This document shows, piece after piece, positions 22,838-31,365 of a stretch of 51,896 nt of DNA. This DNA comes from a virus, in the IMG/VR virus record IMGVR_UViG_3300047585_000154, positions 1-51,896 of that record; one strand, written 5' to 3'. The notes below the pieces were generated by a model. The model had not been told where the DNA came from. It did not search any database and saw only the letters and a list, made by a program, of their open reading frames with translations. How positions within the stretch are numbered: the stretch's first letter is position 1; every line of letters starts with the position of its first letter. The position numbers and the translations under genes were made by a program.

Positions 22838-23401
22838 CTAGCGACGGTTCTTCTTGTTCTTGCGGGTCTCCTCGGGAGCTACCGAAGACTCAGTGTCTCC
22901 AGCTGTCGCAGCCGCGATGGCGGCGTCGAGCTCAGGGTCTTCTGGTGCCGGGATGACAGGGGGCAAGTCTGGCGGAGGCGGTTCTTCCTCATGGAGGAGC
23001 GCCGGCTTCATGCCAGGCGGCAGTACCTGCGGAATAGCCCCATCGTCGCCAAGCTGCGGTGGCAGCAACCTGCCCGCCGGCTTGTCGCGCGCTATGGAGT
23101 CCAGCGGCTTGTTTACCAACGGAGGCGTGACCTGTGGAGCAGCTACTGCCAGCGTAGCCATGTCCACGATGCGGTCATCGAGTGTGCGTACCTCGAAGAT
23201 GTGCGCAGCGGTCTTGTCGCGGAGTTCTGGGAGGCACTCGTTGAACTGCTCCTGGGATAGGAACACTGGACGCCCTGGTAGCACGCGCATTTGCGTGGCA
23301 CCGACGTGCTGCTTCATCCGAGGATTCGCTGGCAGAGCACTACGCGCCCCACGGTTGTGTCGCCCGTGAGCGACGTTGATCACCTTGTACGCAGTAGTCA
23401 T
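22838..23401 (-). CDS. Hypothetical virion-operon protein, 187 aa
   Basis: The ATG at 23401 has AGGAG 6 nt upstream and follows a terminator hairpin, so it may begin a new expression level after the capsid gene. The N-terminal part (YKVINVAHGRHNRGAR, RVLPGRPVFLSQEQFNECL) looks like a small structured domain. The C-terminal 80 residues are Pro/Glu/Asp-rich and disordered (EEEPPPPDLPPVIPAPEDP), ending in a basic tail KNKKNRR. The function is unknown. Confidence 0.6.
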   Translation of the reverse strand: MTTAYKVINVAHGRHNRGARSALPANPRMKQHVGATQMRVLPGRPVFLSQEQFNECLPELRDKTAAHIFEVRTLDDRIVDMATLAVAAPQVTPPLVNKPLDSIARDKPAGRLLPPQLGDDGAIPQVLPPGMKPALLHEEEPPPPDLPPVIPAPEDPELDAAIAAATAGDTESSVAPEETRKNKKNRR

Positions 23402-23437
23402 GTGGTCTCCTGCTGTCAGTCTACACCCACAAATGCA

Positions 23438-23468
23438 GAAAGGGCGCACCGGAAGTCCGATGCGCCCT
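23438..23468 (-). terminator. Terminator hairpin after the capsid gene
   Basis: AGGGCGCA and TGCGCCCT (23441-23448 and 23461-23468) form an 8-bp stem whose loop can pair further (CGGA with TCCG). In the leftward direction it is followed by TTTCTGCATTTG. It lies in the 85-nt gap behind the capsid gene, a usual place for a partial terminator that sets capsid expression above downstream genes. Confidence 0.65.
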
Positions 23469-23486
23469 CTCGTACTGCTACTTCCC

Positions 23487-24611
23487 TCAGTAGGTGTTGA
23501 CCTGGGGGAAGAACAGGCCGGCATCGACCTGGTTGTTCGGGGCGCCGAGTGCGTCCTCGCTGAGCGGGATGAAGTTCGTGAGCAGCCCGTCCGCATTCGT
23601 GACGGGGTTCGCGTCTGCCGAGTAGAGCTCGAGCTTGCGAACCGCCGCGATGTTCAGTAGGCCCATGCCCACATCTTCCCAAGCCTGGAACGTGATGACG
23701 TTCGCAATCTTGTCGATGTAGAACTTCGTGTTGTTCAGGATGTAGAACTTCCCGAAGAACTCCGGCTTGGTGAAGACGTAGATGTTCCCCGGGCGGAGAA
23801 TGTCCGTCTTGATGGTACGGATGTACGCACGTCCGAGGAGCGTGTTGTACTTGTACCCATCGACCGCGGTCTCGGATTGAATCCGGTCGCCGAAGTCCTC
23901 GACTGTCCACTGAAGAACGTCGTCCCAGTCTACCTCGGTCGTGAGCAGACGCTCCGAACGCAGGCGGTTCCCGTCCAACAGCTTGAACAGGTTGACGAGG
24001 TCGGGACGCTGAACTGGGCGCACCGTCGCATCGTTCGTGGTGGCCGTACGAGCAAGGTCACCCTTGCGGATGGAGAACTCGACGACTCCGCCAGCCTTGA
24101 TGGTGGTCGCGTTGAGCGCTGTAGCAACGCCCCCGTTGGCCTGCATCTGGAGGGACTGGCACGCGGCTTCCGTGTTGATCGTGAACTCATGGTCCTCGAT
24201 CTCCTGGATGTCCTTCACCGAGTTCTCCTCGATGATCTTGGTGATGGGCATCTCGTAGGCGAGAAGCTCCTGTTCCGTCTTCTGGAACACTTCGCTGCTG
24301 ACCGTGAAGAACCCGATCTCAGCCTTGGGGCCTCGGATGAAGCGAGCCGTGGGGGTGCCACGGAAGCCCATCGTCATGGCCTTTGACTGAGGCTCGATGT
24401 CCACGATCTTGACGAGCGTGTCGTGGTTGACGGACCGCTGGCAGTCCGTGCGGGTGACCTGCTCCGGAGGAAGAATCTTCCGGGTGAAGGACACTTCGCG
24501 AAGTCGGTCGCGGATGTACGAGCCTCCGTACTCCGCGAGCTTCTCCTTGCTGTCGGACGAGCCGAGCTTGGTGGTGAACAGGTCGTTGAGAACGCGTGCC
24601 GGAACACTCAT
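23487..24611 (-). CDS. Major capsid protein
   Basis: This 374-residue protein fits an HK97-fold major capsid protein. It has an N-terminal arm (MSVPARVLNDLFTTKLG, YIRDRLREVSFTRKILPP), a long beta region (MGFRGTPTARFIRGPKAEI), a spine-like helix (EELLAYEMP-type, IIEENSVKDIQEIEDHEF) and C-terminal strands (NIYVFTKPEFFGKFYIL, ITFQAWEDVGMGLLNIAAV). No cleavable delta domain is obvious. The ATG at 24611 has AAGAGG upstream. Its neighbours are a beta-rich decoration candidate upstream and a terminator hairpin downstream. It is among the safest virion assignments after sheath and terminase. Confidence 0.85.
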   Translation of the reverse strand: MSVPARVLNDLFTTKLGSSDSKEKLAEYGGSYIRDRLREVSFTRKILPPEQVTRTDCQRSVNHDTLVKIVDIEPQSKAMTMGFRGTPTARFIRGPKAEIGFFTVSSEVFQKTEQELLAYEMPITKIIEENSVKDIQEIEDHEFTINTEAACQSLQMQANGGVATALNATTIKAGGVVEFSIRKGDLARTATTNDATVRPVQRPDLVNLFKLLDGNRLRSERLLTTEVDWDDVLQWTVEDFGDRIQSETAVDGYKYNTLLGRAYIRTIKTDILRPGNIYVFTKPEFFGKFYILNNTKFYIDKIANVITFQAWEDVGMGLLNIAAVRKLELYSADANPVTNADGLLTNFIPLSEDALGAPNNQVDAGLFFPQVNTY

Positions 24612-24645
24612 TGAGTAGCCTCTTTCCTTTCCTATGGGTTCCGGT

Positions 24646-25179
24646 TTACTGCGCGTAACCCGTCATGAACCGGAGTTGACCGCCATTGCTGGACGGTAGA
24701 CGAGTAACGTACCCGACGATGGGGTCCGTGTCGGAACCCACACCGCCATGTCCAACGAGACCGGAGTAGGCGCGACCGCTGAACGACACGGTAGCGACCT
24801 TGACCGGCTGCATGATGAACGTGATCGCCACCCCAGCATGCACCGTCGCCGCGGCGTCGAAGATGCGGGTGTCGAACTCGTAGAACCCTCCGAATAGGAA
24901 GGTGACCTTGTGCTGCGACATCGACTGGACGTCGTAGCGGCCACGCTCCACGAAGACCGGGAAGCTCCGAACGGCGGCGTACCCGCCAGCCGGCGCTGCA
25001 ACGTCACTCGTTGCCCGGACCAGCTGGTAGCTGGTGTTGATGGTGACCCACTCGCCGTCGCACAGCACGATGCTGTTGAGCGGGTTGACGAGGGTGGGGT
25101 CCGCGATGGGAAGGTCGCGGCGGTTGACATCCAGGATGCTGGTGACCGGGGTGAAGTTGATCTTCTGCAGCGTAGACAT
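24646..25179 (-). CDS. Structural protein beside capsid, candidate head decoration
   Basis: This 177-residue beta-rich protein begins MSTLQKINFTPVTSILDVN and ends SSNGGQLRFMTGYAQ. Segments such as SIVLCDGEWVTINTSYQLV, FLFGGFYEFDTRIFD and GVGSDTDPIVGYVTRLP are strand-loop patterns typical of capsid decoration or stabilisation proteins. It lies directly upstream of the major capsid gene. GGAG precedes the ATG at 25179. The role is inferred from position and composition. Confidence 0.6.
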   Translation of the reverse strand: MSTLQKINFTPVTSILDVNRRDLPIADPTLVNPLNSIVLCDGEWVTINTSYQLVRATSDVAAPAGGYAAVRSFPVFVERGRYDVQSMSQHKVTFLFGGFYEFDTRIFDAAATVHAGVAITFIMQPVKVATVSFSGRAYSGLVGHGGVGSDTDPIVGYVTRLPSSNGGQLRFMTGYAQ

Positions 25180-25215
25180 GACGAGAATCTCCTAACGGTT
25201 GTGCGTGTTGGTCGG

Positions 25216-25587
25216 TCAGCCCACAGTCCCGACGATGAATCTCTCAAAGTCGGAGGCTTGTGCCCCAGGCTCCGATACATCCGACGTGAGCTGCGCGACC
25301 TTCATGCCCATGTCGGGACCAACCATGTCCACGCCATGTTCAATCGCGTCGAGCTTTCCGGGAGTTGCTTCGGCCATCTTCTCGAGACGATCCGCAAGCA
25401 CCTCAACCGAGCTGTCGAGCTCGATTCCTTTCTCGTGCATGCTGTGCGCGAGCTTCTCGACGCGATCACGCATCGAGCGAGACGCCAGCTTGCTCTGCAG
25501 GTCGTGAATGGTCTCCTGCTGGGAGCGGAGAGTGGACGCGGCGTCCGACATGACGTCCGCGAGCTGCTGGCTGCTGATCTTGTCCAT
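25216..25587 (-). CDS. Coiled-coil head-region protein, 123 aa
   Basis: Nearly the whole protein is helical with heptad-like spacing (LADVMSDAASTLRSQQETI, HDLQSKLASRSMRDRVEKL, VEVLADRLEKMAEATPG). It is small, charged and located just upstream of the decoration and capsid genes, so a scaffold or head-internal role is possible. It contains EKLAH and EKMAE peptides of the recurring KxA type. AGGAG precedes the ATG. Confidence 0.6.
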   Translation of the reverse strand: MDKISSQQLADVMSDAASTLRSQQETIHDLQSKLASRSMRDRVEKLAHSMHEKGIELDSSVEVLADRLEKMAEATPGKLDAIEHGVDMVGPDMGMKVAQLTSDVSEPGAQASDFERFIVGTVG

Positions 25588-25596
25588 GGTGGCTCC

Positions 25597-26988
25597 TCAC
25601 GCCCCTGTCTTGTTCGCGTCGGTCTCTTGGATGGCTGTGGTGAGCCGAGAGAGAAGAACTCGTGCTGCCGCCGTCTTCTGCGAGATGCCAGCATCGGCAC
25701 TCGCGAACTTGGTTCCCGCCTGCCCCGTGTGCTCGAGGACATCGCGTAGCGTGCTGTCATGCGCCATGCTGAGCGCGGGCTCCTTGAGGTACTTCCCGAG
25801 CTCCTCACGGCGGGGGCCATGTGACTGCCCCTTCGTGTAGTTCTGCGCGGACTCGTTGGAGCCGATGAGGCTGGTCGGGCCTTTGGGGGCTCCGCCAGCA
25901 GGCTCACCACCGGGCTGACCCGCAGCGCTCGTGTCCGGAGGAACGGCAGCGCCTGCTGAAATCTGCGCAGGGTTGATGGCGTCTTCTGCCTGCTTGATGT
26001 GTGCGCGCAGCCCGTCCGCGAGACTGGAGATCGCAGCTGCGCCCTCCTTCTTGTTCTCGGGCTCAGACTCGTGCGCCTTCTCTGCCTTGTCGAGACCCTT
26101 CTTGGCCTCGGCCATCCCCTCGGTCTCCTTCTTCTCTGCCTCGGGTGCGGCCGTCTTCGCTGCCGCTAGCTTCTCGCGGATGAGTGCGATGGGAGAGAGG
26201 GCGCTACCCTTCTTCTCGGAGACGATATTCGCAGGCATCTTGCCCGGGACACCGTGATCGAGGTTGTTGTCCATCTGAGTAGCGCCGTGCTCCCCAGGCA
26301 GACCCTTCTGCTCACCCGGATTCTTGGGGACGACGTTGACCCCCTGCCCGTGGTGGTCCTTGAGAGTCGCACCACCGATGGCCTCGGAGACTCCCGGAGG
26401 GTTGCCGACCTTGCTCTCGGTGAGGTTGTACGGGCCGCCCATGCCGGCAGCTTCCTTGCGAAGAAGGTCAGCCCCGAAGTCGCAGGCGTTGGCGAGCTTC
26501 TCGACAAGGTCGTCCGTGACGACCTCACGGGAAGCCATCTTGCCCATGCAAGCGCACTTCTCCTTGCCGCACTTCTCGCACTTCTTCCCGTCCTTCTCTT
26601 CCTTCTCCGCCGTCTTCACAGACTGAAGGTGGGCTTCGTTGGTCACCCGGACGCGCTCTGCTGTCTGGGCAACCGCAGTCTTCACCATCGACGTCAGACT
26701 CGTACGACCTGCCAAGTTTCCCATGAACTCTTCTCCGGATGCCAGCTTCGGCAACATCTCAGCGCCCTGTGGGGGCATACTCTTCTGCGCGCTTGCTCCC
26801 GCATCGGACACCGGCGGAAGACCGGCATTGACGTGCGAGTAATTGGTCCGAGGCCCTATGCCTACAGGTCCGCGTTTGCCCGGTGCTTGTGTTGGAGTGA
26901 TGCTGGGGGCGGGGATGGGAGCGTCCGCGTTCACGCCCGTGGATGATGGAGGAGCTTCCCCCATCTTCACGAGCTTGAGCACGGTCAT
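25597..26988 (-). CDS. Internal virion or scaffold candidate with CxxCGxxxCxC motif
   Basis: This 463-residue protein is Ala/Lys/Glu-rich and probably largely disordered or helical. It has a Pro-rich N-terminus, a Cys cluster near residue 140 (KCEKCGKEKCACMG) that may bind zinc, and charged helices (AEAKKGLDKAEKAHESEPE). Many KxA peptides occur (PKLASGE, VKTAVAQ, VKTAEKEE, EKLANAC, EKLAAAKTA, QKTAAARV). It is located between head-gene candidates, which suits an internal head or scaffold protein. No family is recognised. Confidence 0.55.
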   Translation of the reverse strand: MTVLKLVKMGEAPPSSTGVNADAPIPAPSITPTQAPGKRGPVGIGPRTNYSHVNAGLPPVSDAGASAQKSMPPQGAEMLPKLASGEEFMGNLAGRTSLTSMVKTAVAQTAERVRVTNEAHLQSVKTAEKEEKDGKKCEKCGKEKCACMGKMASREVVTDDLVEKLANACDFGADLLRKEAAGMGGPYNLTESKVGNPPGVSEAIGGATLKDHHGQGVNVVPKNPGEQKGLPGEHGATQMDNNLDHGVPGKMPANIVSEKKGSALSPIALIREKLAAAKTAAPEAEKKETEGMAEAKKGLDKAEKAHESEPENKKEGAAAISSLADGLRAHIKQAEDAINPAQISAGAAVPPDTSAAGQPGGEPAGGAPKGPTSLIGSNESAQNYTKGQSHGPRREELGKYLKEPALSMAHDSTLRDVLEHTGQAGTKFASADAGISQKTAAARVLLSRLTTAIQETDANKTGA

Positions 26989-27009
26989 GGCCTCTCATCC
27001 CCTTGTCCT

Positions 27010-27888
27010 TCAGGTTGTCCAGGTGACGGGGTAGCCAGCGACCTCGAGAATCTCGAGGGCACGGATACCAATGCTGGTCTGGTAGTCGGCTTCGCTCGCG
27101 ACCTTCTCGCTCTCCCCAAGGAGACCAAGCTCGAGGACGGCCGCAACCTTGCGGCCCGCCTCCTCCGTGTCCCAGCCCTGTGAACCGGCGAAACCAACCG
27201 CGGTCTCACCGGCCACCTGCTCGAACGCCGAGCCGTGCTTCTTGCCATAGTGCATCGCAGCCGCACCGGCAGCTGCTCCAGCGGCGCCAGCAGCCGCGTG
27301 TGAAGCACCGGGGTGCTTCTTCACTTCGGCCACGGCCTTGCCCATATGGCCCTTCGCAGCCTCGAAGGCTTTATCTGCATGCTCCTTAGCTGCAGCGCCG
27401 TGCTCCTTCGCCGCACCGATAGCCTTGCCAGCGTGTCCCTTGGCAGCTTCGATACCCTTGCGTAGAGCCTCCGGCATCCCAGCAGCCTCCTTTGAGGCAG
27501 CTTCCTTGGAGATGTTGCCGAGCTCCTGCACGAAGGAATGCGCGATGACGCGGCCGAGGTAGTCAGCCTCCGCGAGCTTCTCCGTGGTTGCTAGCTTCGT
27601 GGCATGCTCAGCCGCAGCAGCCGCGTGCTTCTTCTCCTCTTCCTCCTTCTTCTCCTTCTCTTTCTTCTCCTCCGGCGGCTCCTCGGAGGCGGCCTTCACG
27701 AACTCGCCGTACAGGTACTGTACCTGCTCATCGGGAAGGGAGTGGAGGTCGATGTTCTCAGCGGCTGCGACCTTGAGGAACATGTCCACCGACGCCTGCT
27801 TCTGCAGTTCGTCGTCCGAAACAACGGGGGCCGCGGCCACCTTGGCCGTGCCGTAGAACTGCGCGAGGTAGTCGTTCATGTCGGGCAT
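27010..27888 (-). CDS. Internal virion protein candidate with Ala-rich repeats, 292 aa
   Basis: The N-terminal part has AKVAAAPV and LKVAAAEN peptides and a Lys/Glu-rich stretch (EEKKEKEKKEEEEKKH). A segment ATTEKLAEADYLGRVIAHSF is followed by Ala/Gly/Lys repeats resembling KGHAGKAIGAAKEHGAAAK, a glycine-zipper run (AAGAAGAAAGAAAMHYGKKH) and a helical C-terminus. It lies directly downstream of the candidate prohead protease gene. Low complexity prevents a firm family call; a scaffold or internal core role is plausible. Confidence 0.55.
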   Translation of the reverse strand: MPDMNDYLAQFYGTAKVAAAPVVSDDELQKQASVDMFLKVAAAENIDLHSLPDEQVQYLYGEFVKAASEEPPEEKKEKEKKEEEEKKHAAAAAEHATKLATTEKLAEADYLGRVIAHSFVQELGNISKEAASKEAAGMPEALRKGIEAAKGHAGKAIGAAKEHGAAAKEHADKAFEAAKGHMGKAVAEVKKHPGASHAAAGAAGAAAGAAAMHYGKKHGSAFEQVAGETAVGFAGSQGWDTEEAGRKVAAVLELGLLGESEKVASEADYQTSIGIRALEILEVAGYPVTWTT

Positions 27889-27890
27889 GA

Positions 27891-29588
27891 TCAGGAGTCT
27901 CCAGTGGGTACGGGCCGGGGGTAGTTAGAGGGTGCCCCCTCTACTGCTTCGGCGACAGTTGTAGACGGTACACCAACCTCGTCCCAGTAGGCCAGCTTGA
28001 GGTAGTGAGCTGAGAGTGGAGTGAACAACGAATCAACAGAAGCCGAAGCGAGCTTACGCGCCTGCGCCGTCTTCGCAAACTGCGGAGACGAAACAAACTC
28101 TTGTGCGTACGCGACGAGGTCCATGATCCCTGTTCGATATCCGTTGTAGGCAGCTCCTATCTTACGCAGCGAAACAGAGGGAAGGGAAGAAGCCGTCCCA
28201 CGCTTCTCTTTGGGACCACCATGCGGGAGAAGAATGCGTTGTTCTACATGCGTTCCGAATGCGGAACGTTCTGCCAACAGTGGCAGTAGCAGCTGCGCCA
28301 GTGCTGCAGAGAAGAACTCCGGTCCCATCGGTACATCCAGCTTCTCTTCTGTCTTAGGAAAGACCGTTCCTTTGCGCTCTAATTCATCAGCAAGAGGACG
28401 GTTCCCCATCTGGATGAGGATGATGCGTTGGAACTCCCTCGGTCGCAGAACCATCCCAAGTCCAGAAGGTGTGGAAAGCGCCTCCTCGAGTGGTGACTCA
28501 CCCAACATGTCGAGTATGTCGCGTGGAATGTCCCGCTCGCCGTTCGTCAGTACCGGCACAGCCTTGGCTGCGAACTGACTTGGTAGGGTGTCCTTGATGA
28601 TCTCTGCGCCCTTGTCCTTGGCGCCCTTGAAGAACACAGCTGCGAGCTTATCGCCTTCAGGGATGGATTCGTCGTAACCCAGCTTCTCTGCGAGCTCTGC
28701 ACCACCCATGAAGAAGTAGGACTTGCCCTCGCCTGCAATCTTCATCATCACCTTGGCCGTCTTATCAGCGCCAATGAAGACGAAGCTAATGTCAAAGAAC
28801 CGAGGATAGTCGTTGAACACGAACACCTTCCGCCCATCAGGGAGGATGCGGTTCAGGTTCTTCCTAGTGAACTCGTCGTAGTCTGTGCGCGTGATGGAGA
28901 CACCAGGGATGCCTCGCTTGGTGCGCTTGATGAGGTCCTTATGGAACTCAAGCACCGCGTCACCTGGAGAGCGGTGCTTCTTCGGATCGAAGGTAGCCTG
29001 CGCCTTTCGGTACAGGTCCCAGTCAAGCGTAATGGATGACGTGTCGAACGGAACACGCGTACCCATCGACACGTCCACGAACTGACCGGCGTGCAACTTG
29101 TCCCAGACACCAGTGCCACCGAACTGCTGGCACTTGTCTGCATCCACGCGGACCACGAGCTCGACCCGCTTCATGCGTGGGTGCCACGCTGCAAGCTCTA
29201 CTTCTCCGAATGCGCGCTTTGCATCCTTGTTGCGATGGTGCGCAAAGGGATGTGCGTTGTAGAAGGTGGGGAAGCCGTACGCCCACTCCTTCGACTTGAT
29301 TTTGTCGAGTAGTGGATTGCCAGTCCAGTCATCCGGCTTGTGGATGAGGCACTCTTCAGTGAAGGCATCGCCGTTGACGTTGGCGCCCCAGTACTCGCTG
29401 GCCCCCATCGCGTTGACTAGGACGTACTGCGAGTTCTTGCTGGGCTTGAGCGACGCGATATACCGCGCGACCTCGGGCAGTAGGTCAGGCGCGGCGGTCT
29501 TCTCAAACACGGCGTCCGATGGACCGAATAACGGGAAGGTGTGAACCCCCGTCTCGTCCTCACCACGGAACAGCGCGACTTTGAGCAC
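27891..29588 (-). CDS. Candidate prohead (capsid maturation) protease
   Basis: This 565-residue protein has an N-terminal half with the order of motifs seen in phage head maturation proteases as I know them. ANVNGDAFTEECLIHKP is followed by GFPTFYNAHPFAHHRNK with candidate catalytic His113, then FGEVELAAW, RMKRVELVVRVD and FVDVSMGTRVPFD with candidate nucleophile Ser174. The long C-terminal extension (about 260-565) is helical and carries AKTAQARKLASA-like peptides. The start is a GTG at 29588. It sits among head genes. If real, it would cleave internal head proteins during maturation. The catalytic assignment is inference from motif layout. Confidence 0.6.
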   Translation of the reverse strand: MLKVALFRGEDETGVHTFPLFGPSDAVFEKTAAPDLLPEVARYIASLKPSKNSQYVLVNAMGASEYWGANVNGDAFTEECLIHKPDDWTGNPLLDKIKSKEWAYGFPTFYNAHPFAHHRNKDAKRAFGEVELAAWHPRMKRVELVVRVDADKCQQFGGTGVWDKLHAGQFVDVSMGTRVPFDTSSITLDWDLYRKAQATFDPKKHRSPGDAVLEFHKDLIKRTKRGIPGVSITRTDYDEFTRKNLNRILPDGRKVFVFNDYPRFFDISFVFIGADKTAKVMMKIAGEGKSYFFMGGAELAEKLGYDESIPEGDKLAAVFFKGAKDKGAEIIKDTLPSQFAAKAVPVLTNGERDIPRDILDMLGESPLEEALSTPSGLGMVLRPREFQRIILIQMGNRPLADELERKGTVFPKTEEKLDVPMGPEFFSAALAQLLLPLLAERSAFGTHVEQRILLPHGGPKEKRGTASSLPSVSLRKIGAAYNGYRTGIMDLVAYAQEFVSSPQFAKTAQARKLASASVDSLFTPLSAHYLKLAYWDEVGVPSTTVAEAVEGAPSNYPRPVPTGDS

Positions 29589-29599
29589 GGTACCTGCGA

Positions 29600-30112
29600 C
29601 TACCCGTGCTGGGACTTCGACCCGCCGCCAATGCCGCGCTTGGCACCGGTCAGCATCTCCTGTCCAATACCACCGCTTCCGTTACCCACCATCTTCCTGC
29701 GCGAGTCCAATGCGTCAGAGACGAAGCCACCCACACCGTGGGGACTGTCCATCATCTGGCGCATGTACGCACCGGCCACCATGGGGTCTCGTGTGAACTC
29801 AGGAGCGAAGGTGCGCAGCGTGGAGAACATACGGTTCAACTCGCGAGGCTTCTCTGCATGCAGCTTCGCTACATCCTCGTTCTCAGCGAGCATGTTCTTG
29901 AAGTCGCGAGACTTCGTAATAGCGTCGTGGAGTGCAGACGCGCCGGCACCGATACCGGCGATGGCCCCTGCCGCAAGAGCACCTGCGCCTGCACCCACGA
30001 CACCTTTGGCCATGTTCTTCGCGGAGAATGCTTCTCCAGCGGCCTGCCCAAGCTCCTGCCCGAAACTAGCCTTCTTCTCGAAGTAGACCTTCAGCGGATT
30101 CTCACTGGCCAT
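29600..30112 (-). CDS. Virion glycine-zipper protein, 170 aa
   Basis: The ATG at 30112 overlaps the upstream gene by 11 nt. The product begins MASENPLKVYFEKKASFGQE, followed by one long glycine-zipper segment (GVVGAGAGALAAGAIAGIG), then helices (KSRDFKNMLAENEDVAKLH) and TFAPEFTRDPMVAGAYMRQM, ending in a Gly/Lys-rich tail. The RDFKNML and FTRDPMVAG patterns recall unnamed structural proteins of other phages. It is probably internal to the virion or ejected. Confidence 0.6.
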   Translation of the reverse strand: MASENPLKVYFEKKASFGQELGQAAGEAFSAKNMAKGVVGAGAGALAAGAIAGIGAGASALHDAITKSRDFKNMLAENEDVAKLHAEKPRELNRMFSTLRTFAPEFTRDPMVAGAYMRQMMDSPHGVGGFVSDALDSRRKMVGNGSGGIGQEMLTGAKRGIGGGSKSQHG

Positions 30113-31316
30113 TCTGGATTCTCCACGCGTGTTCGGCGGCGGCTTGGGTGCCAGGGACTTGTCGCGCAACAAGGTCCACAGCCCCACGCGCGGCGCGGGC
30201 AGGAAGACTCGGACTGTTCTTGACGTGTTGATACGCTTCGTTGCCTGCGATAGCGGCACCCACGTGCGGGGCGTACTCGATGGCACCCGCTGCCAATCCA
30301 CCGGCCGTGTCACCCAGTGCGGCCTTGAGGTGCGGCTTGGCCTTTGCTGCTGCGCCAGCCGCGGTGTCAGTGATGCGCGACACCGCCTTGGTCACTGCAC
30401 CGGCGTTCTTCAGGATGCCGGTGAGTCCCTTGTGGTTCTCTACTGCCTCGTCCCGAAGTCCGCGGAGCTCAGCCAGTTTCTCCAGCACGCCGCAGAAATC
30501 CCCAAATGACACCACCAACGGGTGCTCTGCATTCACAAGGCTGCCATCGCTGGCCACCTTGTCGAAAGAAGAAAGCATCAGGTCCGAGCTGGCGAACACA
30601 CCCTCGCGCAGGAGGCGCGGGGTCATCAGTGTGAAGGCGACCTTGATGTACTCCTCGGTGGGCGCCACAGTCTCCCACGCCTGCAGTACCTGCCCTAGAG
30701 GTACTCCCTCGAGCGCGGCCTGTTTCACCTGGTGGTAGACCGCGTCCCCGAGCTCTGCGTAGGCGATCTCGAGACCGCTGATCTCCGATAGCAAGTGGTT
30801 CGCGGCACCCGCGAGCTTGTCGCGCAGGTCAACGATGGGGCCAAGCGGCTCTGCGAAGGGCTCTTCTGCCGAACTCTCCTTCACACCGAACATCTCGCGC
30901 ATCAACGCGTCGTCATCCGCAGACGCGTGCTTCGCGTGTCCGTGGTGAGACGGGGGGGCGTTGTAGTCGCCAGTACCACGGTCAAAGACTGACCCACCAC
31001 CGCCATCGTTGAGGTCCTTCAGAATCTCGCTGTAGTCCGCGGGACCACCAGCAAACTCGATGACCCTGTGCGCCGCACCCTCTTTCTTGAACTCCGACAA
31101 GAATGCGTTGGTGTTGGCGAACTCAACCACCCGCTTCACTTGCTCGGGGGAGAGCTGCGCTTCTTTCACCGTGGCGGTGACTGCTTCTGTGAGGGTCGGG
31201 TAAACCGCGCGCTGCCAGTCCGCAGCCGCCTTCTTTCCCATCACCTCAAGGTGCTCACCCGACTGGGGGTGTGCGTGTGCCTGCTGCGAGAGCGCTTGCG
31301 TGGGGAGGTCCGACAT
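30102..31316 (-). CDS. Virion-associated protein, 404 aa
   Basis: The start is put at the ATG at 31316 (MSDLPTQALSQQAH); a GTG at 31334 is an alternative. It carries LSPEQVKRVVEFANTNAFL, EFKKEGAAHRVIEFAGGPA and EILKDLNDGG, a pattern I know from unnamed structural proteins of large phages. Later parts have IKVAFTLM, SFDKVASDGS and LEKLAELRG peptides and Ala/Gly-rich C-terminal segments (GGLAAGAIEYAPHVGAAIAG). Its start faces a rightward gene; the 49 bp between them must hold at least one promoter. Confidence 0.6.
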   Translation of the reverse strand: MSDLPTQALSQQAHAHPQSGEHLEVMGKKAAADWQRAVYPTLTEAVTATVKEAQLSPEQVKRVVEFANTNAFLSEFKKEGAAHRVIEFAGGPADYSEILKDLNDGGGGSVFDRGTGDYNAPPSHHGHAKHASADDDALMREMFGVKESSAEEPFAEPLGPIVDLRDKLAGAANHLLSEISGLEIAYAELGDAVYHQVKQAALEGVPLGQVLQAWETVAPTEEYIKVAFTLMTPRLLREGVFASSDLMLSSFDKVASDGSLVNAEHPLVVSFGDFCGVLEKLAELRGLRDEAVENHKGLTGILKNAGAVTKAVSRITDTAAGAAAKAKPHLKAALGDTAGGLAAGAIEYAPHVGAAIAGNEAYQHVKNSPSLPARAARGAVDLVARQVPGTQAAAEHAWRIQNGQ

Positions 31317-31365
31317 GATTCGAGTATATGGCACGCCCCCCAGTTCCTACAACATCGAGGAGACG
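31317..31365. promoter_or_regulatory. Short divergent intergenic region
   Basis: These 49 bases separate two divergent starts and should contain the rightward promoter. I see GAGTATATGG at 31322-31331 as an AT-rich stretch and GAGGAG before the rightward ATG, but no convincing paired promoter boxes. Confidence 0.3.

Noticed and set aside
11875-27905. GGAGACTCC-like sequence shared upstream of the HNH gene (11875-11890) and the 27888 gene start as a common regulatory element
   Set aside because: Only the HNH site forms a full 7-bp hairpin; the other shares a short palindrome that is expected by chance near ribosome-binding sites.
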